A stretch of DNA of 6,785 bases from Actinomycetales bacterium (GTDB lineage: Bacteria > Actinomycetota > Actinomycetes > Actinomycetales > Beutenbergiaceae): contig JAENWO010000132.1 in NCBI GenBank assembly GCA_016649925.1, forward strand, positions 1 through 6,785, read 5' to 3'. How positions within the stretch are numbered: the stretch's first letter is position 1; the number at the start of each line of letters is the position of its first letter. Made by a program: the position numbers and the translations under genes. The notes under the pieces were generated by a model. That model was given only the letters and a program-made list of their open reading frames with translations. It had not been told where the DNA came from and ran no database searches. This document shows, piece after piece, positions 1 to 5,205 of this stretch.

Positions 1-1859
1 CGGCGCTCCGTGCCGCCGCGGACGCCATCGAGGCCCGCCGCGCCGACCTGCTCACCGTGATGGCCCGTGAGGGCGGGAAGACCGTCGCCGAGGCAGACCC
101 GGAGGTCTCCGAGGCCGTGGACTTCGCCCGCTACTACGCGCAGTCCGCCCTCGAGATCACCGAGCTCGAACAGGCCGAGGGCCTCACGTTCACCCCCTCA
201 CCGCTCGTGCTCGTCACCCCGCCGTGGAACTTCCCGGTCGCGATCGGAATCGGTGGCGTCCTGGCGGCGCTCGCGGCGGGCAGTGCCGTCGTCATCAAGC
301 CGGCCCACCCCACCCCCGGGTGCGTGGAGGTCGCCGTCGAGGGGATCCATCAGGCGCTGGCCGCGCACGGCGTGGACCCCGCCGTCGTCCAGGTCGTGCG
401 CGCGAGCGAGCGCACGGTGGGGCGCCACCTCGTGGCCCACCCCGGTATCGACACGGTGATCCTCACCGGGGCGTACGAGACCTCGCAGATGTTCGCCGGC
501 TGGCGTGCCGACCGCGACGGCGGACCCCGCGTGTTCGGGGAGACGAGTGGTAAGAACGCGCTCGTCGTCACCCCGCACGCGGACTACGACCTCGCCGTTG
601 CCGACGTGCTGAGCAGCGCCTTCGGGCATGCCGGGCAGAAGTGCTCGGCCGCCTCGCTGCTCATCCTCGTCGGCTCGGTGGCCACGTCCGAGCGGTTCCG
701 CCGCCAGCTCGTCGACGCGGTGTCCTCCGTGCGGGTGGGCTGGCCCGTGGACCTCGGAACGACGATGGGTCCGGTGATCGAGGTGCCCGAGGGCAAGCTG
801 CGCGAGGCGCTGACCACGCTCGAGCCGGGGGAGGCCTGGCTGGTGGAGCCCCGCCAGCTGGACGAGACGGGCCGCCTCTGGTCACCGGGCCTGAAGGACG
901 GGGTGCAGGCGGGCTCGCCGTTCCACCTGAGGGAGTACTTCGGCCCGGTGCTCGGGATCATGACCGCAGCCACGCTCGCCGAGGCGATCGCGCTTCAGAA
1001 CGCCGTCGACTTCGGCCTGACCGGCGGGCTGCACAGCCTCGACGACGCGGAGATCACCCGGTGGCTCGAGCGGGTGGAGGTCGGTAACGCCTATGTCAAC
1101 CGTCACACCACCGGCGCGATCGTCCAGCGGCAGCCCTTCGGCGGCTGGAAGCGTTCCGCCGTCGGGCCGGGCGCGAAGGCGGGCGGGGAGAACTACGTCG
1201 CGCAGCTCGGCGCCTGGACCCAGACCGGCGAAACGGCCGCATGCGGCGAGCTCGGCGAGCGCGTGAAGGTCCTGATCCCCGTGGTCGCCGCACTCGCGGG
1301 CACCCCCGCGGATGTTGCGTGGCTCGAGGCCGCCGCCGCGAGCGACGCCCATGCCCGCGACAGCGTCTTCCGCATCGAGTCGGACCCGGACGGGCTGCGC
1401 GCCGAGTCCAACGTGCTCCGCTACCGCCCGGTCCCACACGTGACGATCCGGGCCGGTGCGGGCGCGACGCCGGTCCAGGTGGCCCGGGTGGCGCTCGCGG
1501 CCGAGTGCGCCGGAGTTCCCGTCACGATCAGCACCACCCCCGGCCTTGCGCGAGCCGCGCTCGACGCCGTCGGGCGGGACTCCGAGGAGGGGCGTGAGCT
1601 GGCGCTGCGCGGCTGGGGCATCGCGACGGACGAGGAGTTCGCCAAGAGGATCGGATCGGGCGAGGTGAGGGGACGGGTCAGGGTGATCGGGGACGCGAGC
1701 GCGCTCTGGCCGGCCACCGTGGCCGCCGGTGCGGACGTCACCCTGCTGACCGGTGACGTGCTGACGTCGGGCCGACGCGAGCTGCTCACCATGCTGCGTG
1801 AGCAGGCCATCAGCCGCACCCTGCACCGGTTCGGGCACCTGCCGCTCGCGTCGCACTGA
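1..1859 (+). CDS. putA: Bifunctional proline dehydrogenase / L-glutamate-gamma-semialdehyde dehydrogenase PutA, 3' part (5' end outside window)
   Basis: The reading frame (first full codon at 3) is open to the window edge, so this is the C-terminal part of a longer protein ending in TGA at 1857-1859. The visible part is an aldehyde dehydrogenase domain that would oxidise glutamate semialdehyde to glutamate with NAD+ in the cytosol, the second step of proline breakdown. Seen directly: the PWNFP motif with its Asn codon at 228-230, the GETSGKN Glu at 540-542, the GHAGQKCSAAS catalytic Cys at 642-644, EYFGPV near 933 and QPFGGWKRS from 1131. The stretch before PWNFP (GKTVAEADPEVSEAVDFARYY) and the GPGAKAGG segment are typical of PutA rather than generic aldehyde dehydrogenases. 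About 200 residues follow the dehydrogenase core, as in long actinobacterial PutA proteins. The proline dehydrogenase domain is inferred to lie upstream; a stand-alone dehydrogenase is the alternative. Confidence 0.9.
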   Translation, partial: ALRAAADAIEARRADLLTVMAREGGKTVAEADPEVSEAVDFARYYAQSALEITELEQAEGLTFTPSPLVLVTPPWNFPVAIGIGGVLAALAAGSAVVIKPAHPTPGCVEVAVEGIHQALAAHGVDPAVVQVVRASERTVGRHLVAHPGIDTVILTGAYETSQMFAGWRADRDGGPRVFGETSGKNALVVTPHADYDLAVADVLSSAFGHAGQKCSAASLLILVGSVATSERFRRQLVDAVSSVRVGWPVDLGTTMGPVIEVPEGKLREALTTLEPGEAWLVEPRQLDETGRLWSPGLKDGVQAGSPFHLREYFGPVLGIMTAATLAEAIALQNAVDFGLTGGLHSLDDAEITRWLERVEVGNAYVNRHTTGAIVQRQPFGGWKRSAVGPGAKAGGENYVAQLGAWTQTGETAACGELGERVKVLIPVVAALAGTPADVAWLEAAAASDAHARDSVFRIESDPDGLRAESNVLRYRPVPHVTIRAGAGATPVQVARVALAAECAGVPVTISTTPGLARAALDAVGRDSEEGRELALRGWGIATDEEFAKRIGSGEVRGRVRVIGDASALWPATVAAGADVTLLTGDVLTSGRRELLTMLREQAISRTLHRFGHLPLASH

Positions 1860-1869
1860 CGCTCCACCT

Positions 1870-1903
1870 CCGGGCGCTCGGGCGTCGCGCGTGAAGCGCC
1901 CGG
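1870..1903 (+). terminator. Stem-loop after putA, probable terminator without a T-tract
   Basis: A perfect 9-bp inverted repeat, CCGGGCGCT (1870-1878) and AGCGCCCGG (1895-1903), encloses a 16-nt loop and begins 11 nt after the putA stop codon. No run of T follows, which is common for actinobacterial terminators but makes the call less certain. Position directly after a convergent gene end supports a transcript-end role. Confidence 0.5.
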
Positions 1904-2029
1904 GCCCAATCCGGGGGATGAGCTTCGCCAGGTTCGCCTCCGGCGACACGCGTTACGTGAGCGCGCGATCGGTCAAGGCGGGTCCCCGACGTTCGTGACG
2001 CGACCGGAGACCAGACGCGGACGCGCGGA

Positions 2030-2106
2030 CCCCGCGGCAGGTGCCCCGCGGCAGGTGCCCCGCGGCAGGTGCCCCGCGGCAGGTGCCCCGCGGCAGGTGC
2101 CCCGCG
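2030..2106. repeat. 14-bp tandem repeat, five perfect copies plus a half copy
   Basis: The unit CCCCGCGGCAGGTG occurs five times without a mismatch at 2030, 2044, 2058, 2072 and 2086, followed by a partial copy CCCCGCG at 2100-2106. Each unit contains the 6-bp palindrome CCGCGG and the interrupted palindrome GGCA-GG-TGCC across the unit junction, so neighbouring units could fold into hairpins. The period is not a multiple of three and no supported gene covers it. The perfect identity suggests recent expansion or copy-number variability. There are no spacers, so this is not a CRISPR array. Confidence 0.95.
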
Positions 2107-2131
2107 CGTGCAGGCCGGACGATGACCGCCG

Positions 2132-2275
2132 GTGGCGAGCAGTGGATGGACGCTCCCGGGAGCCAAGGCTACGGTCCCGCCTCCTGGTCAGTTCGGGGTG
2201 CTCGTGGCGATGGGCGGGGTCCTGCTGGGCCGGGGTGCCGTGCTGCTGCGAAGTGGCCTCGAACGCGCGATCTAG
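2132..2275 (+). CDS. Doubtful small ORF with a hydrophobic C-terminal segment
   Basis: A 47-residue frame runs from GTG at 2132 to TAG at 2273-2275. Its last third reads FGVLVAMGGVLLGRGAVLLR followed by SGLERAI, which resembles a single membrane-spanning segment with a basic end, and its codons there are mostly G/C-ending. Internal starts (GTG about 2198, ATG 2210) would give only 21-25 residues. No convincing Shine-Dalgarno sequence precedes any of these starts. A TACGGT hexamer near 2170 resembles a -10 box. I recognise no family. It could equally be a gene remnant or chance in GC-rich DNA. Confidence 0.2.
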   Translation: MASSGWTLPGAKATVPPPGQFGVLVAMGGVLLGRGAVLLRSGLERAI

Positions 2276-2330
2276 GGTGTCGGCCCGGCCGCCCGTCGGC
2301 AGCGCGGTGGGTCGTCCGCGACGATCGACA

Positions 2331-3140
2331 TCACACCGGCACGCGTGGCAGCGTCCGCTCCGCACGCCCGTCCCGGTGCACGACGATGACCTCGTACCCG
2401 TCCTCGGCAACCCACTCGGCGGCCTCGGGGCCGTGGACGAAGACCGCGGTCGCGAGCACGTCGGCCCAGGTCAGCGTCGGCCCCACGACGGTGACGGAGG
2501 CGCATCCCCGGGCGGCCTCACCCGTGTGCGGGTCCCACAGGTGCTCCCCGCGGGCGGACGTGCCCGACGTCGCCACGCCGCCGTCGCGCAGGCTGACGAG
2601 CGCGATCACCCGGGAGCGGTCGGCCGGGTCCTGGATGCCCACCTGCCACGCGGGCCGCTCCTCGTCGGCCACGTGCGCGGCGATGTCACCGCCGGCGTTG
2701 ACGTACCAGTCGACGCCGAGCCCGCAGAGGTGGCGGCTCGCGCGGTCGACGGCCCAGCCCTTGACCAGTCCGCTGGGGTCGAACGTCAGGCCGCCGCCGG
2801 GCAGGGGTCGCCTGGCGTCGAAGTCGCCACCGGTGAGGGCGGTGGCCAGCTTGCACAGGTCCACCACCTCGGTCATCTCCGGCGAACAGTCCCGGAGCGT
2901 CAGGTGACCTGCCTCGTACCGGCGCAGCTCGGAGTCCGGGCGGTAGGGGCTGAAGATCCGGTCGAGGCGGTGCATCTCGGTGATCACGGCGGCGACGGCC
3001 CGCTCGGTCCCGCCGAGGTGTGGCCCACGCAGGTGGACGCTGAGGGGCATGCCCATGACGGTCTCGTGCCACGCCCGGCGCTCGAGGGCTGTCACGACCG
3101 CTGTCACGACCGCTGTCGCTTCGTCGGTGCGGGTGGTCAT
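2331..3140 (-). CDS. apbE: FAD:protein FMN transferase ApbE
   Basis: The 269-residue protein belongs to the ApbE family, Mg2+-dependent enzymes that take FMN from FAD and attach it to a Thr/Ser of partner proteins. Motifs seen in order: DPSGLVKGWAVD (121-132), NAGGDI (148-153), TSGT followed by HLWDPHTG (191-207) and TWADVLATA (224-232), whose Asp is expected to help bind metal. The ATG start overlaps the stop of the FMN-binding gene in an ATGA arrangement with AGGG five bases upstream, so the two are probably translationally coupled; the frame continues further upstream but only as a shadow. The obvious substrate is the FMN-binding protein encoded just before it. No signal peptide, lipobox or membrane segment is visible, so a cytosolic location is predicted, unlike many ApbE proteins that serve exported partners. 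The N-terminus contains a short TAVV repeat. Confidence 0.92.
   Translation of the reverse strand: MTTRTDEATAVVTAVVTALERRAWHETVMGMPLSVHLRGPHLGGTERAVAAVITEMHRLDRIFSPYRPDSELRRYEAGHLTLRDCSPEMTEVVDLCKLATALTGGDFDARRPLPGGGLTFDPSGLVKGWAVDRASRHLCGLGVDWYVNAGGDIAAHVADEERPAWQVGIQDPADRSRVIALVSLRDGGVATSGTSARGEHLWDPHTGEAARGCASVTVVGPTLTWADVLATAVFVHGPEAAEWVAEDGYEVIVVHRDGRAERTLPRVPV
3088..3117 (-). repeat. 12-bp direct repeat in the apbE 5' end
   Basis: GCTGTCACGACC (plus-strand sense) is repeated at 3088-3099 and 3100-3111 with a further half copy to 3117. It encodes the TAVVTAVVTA segment of the ApbE N-terminus. The period of 12 keeps the frame. Confidence 0.85.
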
Positions 3141-3631
3141 TTCAGCCCTGCCTCGTCGAGTGCCGCCTGGAGGGACCGGATGTACCCCGTGCTCGTCACC
3201 GTCGCTCCGCTGACAGCATCGATCCGGGCGTTCCCGGCCGCGACGGACTCCGCCTCGAGGATGGGCACCGCGTAGGAGTTGATCTGCCGGTCCTGGCCGT
3301 TGGCGTCCGGCACCTTGATCGCCGTCGCCTCGGTCAGGACCCCGTCGGTCACGGTGATCTGCACCTGCACGGTGCCCCACCGTGTGCTCACGGCCGGCCC
3401 CGAGATCGATGAGGTGGTCGGTGGCGCGGCCGCCTCCTGCGGTGCCGGCGTCCCGGTGCCCGACGACGTCCCCTGGGTCGTGGCCGACGTCGTGCCCGAC
3501 GACGTCCCCTGGGTCGTGCTCGACGACGCGCCCGGGATGCTCTCCACGGCACGGTTGGTCGAGGTGGGGTAGGCCATCAACAGCACGAGGCCGCTGAGGG
3601 TCGTGGCTCCGGCGAGAACGATCTTGCGCAT
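3137..3631 (-). CDS. Membrane-anchored FMN-binding domain protein (predicted ApbE substrate)
   Basis: The 164-residue protein has three parts: a hydrophobic N-terminal segment (about residues 4-20) with basic residues before it, a Ser/Thr/Gly/Pro-rich linker (about 31-78) containing two TTQGTSSGT copies, and an FMN_bind-type domain (about 80-164). The domain carries DAVSGATVTSTGY at 138-150, matching the D-x-x-(S/T)-G-A-T motif in which ApbE esterifies FMN to the Thr, here T144; NqrC and RnfG use the same chemistry. No lipobox or twin-arginine motif is seen, so the N-terminus is probably an uncleaved anchor with the domain outside the membrane. The start at 3631 is chosen because GGGAG lies 8 nt upstream; an ATG at 3646 lacks a ribosome site. 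The gene begins 17 nt after the reductase stop and overlaps apbE by 4 nt. It likely relays electrons from the reductase to an unknown acceptor. Confidence 0.88.
   Translation of the reverse strand: MRKIVLAGATTLSGLVLLMAYPTSTNRAVESIPGASSSTTQGTSSGTTSATTQGTSSGTGTPAPQEAAAPPTTSSISGPAVSTRWGTVQVQITVTDGVLTEATAIKVPDANGQDRQINSYAVPILEAESVAAGNARIDAVSGATVTSTGYIRSLQAALDEAGLK
3456..3518 (-). repeat. 27-bp perfect direct repeat, 36-bp period, in the linker of the FMN-binding protein
   Basis: Positions 3456-3482 and 3492-3518 are identical over 27 bp and offset by 36 bp. The duplication encodes the repeated TTQGTSSGT segments (residues 39-47 and 51-59). It lengthens the flexible linker without disturbing the frame or the flavin domain. 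Confidence 0.9.
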
Positions 3632-3639
3632 GTGGTGCT

Positions 3640-3644
3640 CTCCC
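3640..3644 (-). promoter_or_regulatory. Ribosome binding site GGGAG of the FMN-binding protein gene
   Basis: GGGAG ends 8 nt before the ATG at 3631 and begins only 4 nt after the reductase stop codon (TAG, 3651-3649). This decides the start over the in-frame ATG at 3646, whose upstream bases overlap the reductase stop and show no Shine-Dalgarno match. Confidence 0.65.
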
Positions 3645-3648
3645 ATTT

Positions 3649-5070
3649 CTAGACCGAGAACCGCTCGGTGTGGATCTGTGCCGACGGCACCCCGGCTCGG
3701 ACGGCGGCGGTCCGGGCAGCTTGGATCCACTCGTCGGGACCGCAGATGTACACGTCGCGCCCGGCGATGTCGGGTACCAGCTGGGCGAGGGCGGCGGCGT
3801 CGTCGAGGTGCGCCGCGGACTGGGGTAGCCAGGATCTGCGGCCCTGGACCCGTGGTCCGGGCAGCTCGATCACCTCGGCGCCGCGTCGCGCGGCGATCTC
3901 GTGGAGCTCCGCACGCAGCACGAGGTCGGCGTCCGAGCGGGCGCGGTGGATGAGCGTGGCGTGACCGGGGGCGTATGTCAGCCCTTCGAGCAGGGCGCGC
4001 ATCGGGGTGATGCCGATACCGCTGCCGAGCAGGACGACCCCGGGCTGCGTGCGTGCTGCCTGGGTCAGCCGGCCGTACGGGCCCTCGAAGGTGACACGGG
4101 TCCCCCGGGTCAGCCGGGCCATCCTCGAGGTGCCGTCGCCCGCGACCCGCGCCGTGATGCGCAACCGGTCCGACGTCGGTGCGGCGGAGAGGGAGATCGG
4201 GTGCCCGCGCGTCCAGCCCTCGCCCGCGAAGCGCCAGACGAAGTAGCTGCCGGCCTCCACCGGCAGACGCAGGAGGTCTCGACCGCGAAGGTGCACGGAG
4301 ACGACGTCCGGTCCCTCGCGGATGACGCGTTCCACCACGAGGCCGTGCCGGCGGCTGCGCCACACGGGCAGGGCGACGCGGAACACCAGCACCGCCGCCA
4401 TCACCAGGGCCCAGACCGTCCACCAGTAGGCCTGGGCGAGGGGTGAGCGGGTGAAGTCCGCGCCGGTCCACACCATGTGCGGCACCGCGAGCCCGGCGCC
4501 GAGGTAGCCGTAGAGGTGGATGAGGTGCCAGGACTCGTAGCGGAGCCGGCGCCGTGCCGCGCGGATGGAGGTCGCCACCACGGCCAGCATGAGGCCTGTC
4601 CCCGCCCAGGCGATCAGCATCCCCGGGAACGTGAGCAGCATGTCCCAGCCGGTGGCCAGGACGCCGGTGGCGGCGGCGCCGGCGTAGCCGAGCACGGTGA
4701 GCACGACGTGGGCGATCATCAGCCAGAAGGACCAGAAGCCGACGAGGCGGTGCCGGCCGGCGAGTTCCACCTGCCCGTAGGACCGTTCCACGAACGGGAT
4801 CCGGGCCATCAGCGCGACCTGGACCAGCATGAGATCGGCCGCGACGAGGCCGGTCAGTCGGCCGGTCGTCGTCAGGGCGGTCGCCGTTGTCCCGGTCAGG
4901 TCCTGCAGCCCACCGCCGTGGATCCACCAGACGAGGACGATCAGCGCCGAGGCCCATGCCAGCAGTCCGGACACGTCCCGCCACCAGGCGGGCGCACGGT
5001 GCGCGCTGCGGCGCCGGTGGTGCGACGCGACGCGAGGCGGTGCGACGCGAGGCGGGGCGAAGGTCGTCAT
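3649..5070 (-). CDS. Ferric-reductase-like transmembrane flavocytochrome with FAD/NAD(P)H reductase domains
   Basis: The 473-residue protein has about six hydrophobic helices (near 34-50, 73-91, 110-130, 148-168, 183-200, 216-236) and a cytosolic ferredoxin-reductase-like half. His107, His121, His182 or His185, and His198 are placed as heme ligands would be in a ferric-reductase-like membrane domain. RGHPISLSAAP (288-298) fits the FAD-binding motif, GSGIGITPM (349-357) the NAD(P)H-binding loop, and YICGP (441-445) with a C-terminal HTERF the nucleotide-binding end of the family. There is no cysteine cluster for an iron-sulfur centre. It is predicted to oxidise cytosolic NAD(P)H and send electrons outward through heme. 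It is the first gene of an operon with the FMN-binding protein and apbE. No Shine-Dalgarno site precedes the ATG; a -10-like hexamer sits exactly 6 nt upstream, so the mRNA may be leaderless. True ferric iron reduction is not shown; the acceptor is unknown. Confidence 0.88.
   Translation of the reverse strand: MTTFAPPRVAPPRVASHHRRRSAHRAPAWWRDVSGLLAWASALIVLVWWIHGGGLQDLTGTTATALTTTGRLTGLVAADLMLVQVALMARIPFVERSYGQVELAGRHRLVGFWSFWLMIAHVVLTVLGYAGAAATGVLATGWDMLLTFPGMLIAWAGTGLMLAVVATSIRAARRRLRYESWHLIHLYGYLGAGLAVPHMVWTGADFTRSPLAQAYWWTVWALVMAAVLVFRVALPVWRSRRHGLVVERVIREGPDVVSVHLRGRDLLRLPVEAGSYFVWRFAGEGWTRGHPISLSAAPTSDRLRITARVAGDGTSRMARLTRGTRVTFEGPYGRLTQAARTQPGVVLLGSGIGITPMRALLEGLTYAPGHATLIHRARSDADLVLRAELHEIAARRGAEVIELPGPRVQGRRSWLPQSAAHLDDAAALAQLVPDIAGRDVYICGPDEWIQAARTAAVRAGVPSAQIHTERFSV
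5026..5055 (-). repeat. 15-bp direct repeat at the reductase N-terminus
   Basis: Positions 5026-5040 and 5041-5055 are identical at 14 of 15 bases. They encode the adjacent APPRV APPRV segments (residues 5-14) in the cytosolic N-terminal tail of the reductase, ahead of the first membrane helix. Confidence 0.85.
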
Positions 5071-5076
5071 CGAACA

Positions 5077-5082
5077 AGGATG
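5077..5082 (-). promoter_or_regulatory. Possible -10 box for leaderless transcription of the reductase operon
   Basis: On the minus strand CATCCT is followed by 6 nt (TGTTCG) and then the ATG. The second A and final T match the actinobacterial TANNNT pattern but the first base does not. No -35 box and no Shine-Dalgarno site are seen. The spacing fits transcription starting at the A of the start codon. Confidence 0.3.
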
Positions 5083-5112
5083 GCTTCACCGGCTGGGAGG
5101 TCCCTGAGAACT

Positions 5113-5142
5113 GACCGCACTGCTGCTGGTAGTTGCGCGGTC
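5113..5142. promoter_or_regulatory. 6-bp inverted repeat upstream of the reductase operon
   Basis: GACCGC (5113-5118) and GCGGTC (5137-5142) are perfect inverted copies separated by 18 nt, lying 43-72 bp before the reductase start. The position would suit an activator site or a small hairpin. With arms of only six bases in GC-rich DNA, chance is a real possibility. Confidence 0.2.
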
Positions 5143-5155
5143 CTGTCCGTCGAGG

Positions 5156-5202
5156 AAAAACGGCCGCGTCGCCCCGGTGGGTCTCGGTTCCCCGGCGGAC
5201 CG
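5156..5202 (-). terminator. Possible terminator after the Nudix gene, followed by five Ts
   Basis: On the minus strand CGGTCCGC (5202-5195) can pair with GCGGCCG (5167-5161) using one G-U pair and one bulged base, directly followed by TTTTT (5160-5156). The loop is about 27 nt and could hold a small GGG/CCC hairpin. The stem is imperfect, but the T-run just after it and the position 3 nt after the Nudix stop support a transcript end before the reductase operon. Confidence 0.35.
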
Positions 5203-5205
5203 GCG

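Larger units (their letters stand above)
1860..2330. other. 471-bp gap between convergent putA and apbE
   Basis: No gene is convincing here. In order the gap holds the stem-loop after putA, about 125 bp with nothing recognised, the five-copy 14-bp tandem array, a doubtful 47-codon hydrophobic ORF, and a short hairpin (TCGTC 2312-2316 with GACGA 2320-2324) just beyond the apbE stop. Several long frames cross the gap on both strands, but their Arg/Pro/Gly-rich translations resemble no protein and they also run through neighbouring genes. Confidence 0.7.

Noticed and set aside
882..1949. Long minus-strand frame opposite putA
   Set aside because: It is a mirror of the high-GC putA codons; the plus strand has intact aldehyde dehydrogenase active-site motifs.
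2030..2106. CRISPR-like regular repeat
   Set aside because: The 14-bp units are directly adjacent with no unique spacers and no cas gene is present.
1995..3275. Long plus-strand frame across the repeat array and apbE
   Set aside because: Its translation is Arg/Gly/His-rich without family motifs, and the opposite strand encodes ApbE with all its motifs.
2331..5070. Nqr or Rnf ion-pumping complex
   Set aside because: Only the NqrC/RnfG-type flavin motif is shared; no other subunit of either complex is present and the partner is a ferric-reductase-like protein.
5071..5205. Iron-regulator (DtxR/IdeR) box upstream of the reductase
   Set aside because: I looked for a TTAGG-type palindrome because of the ferric-reductase name and found none.
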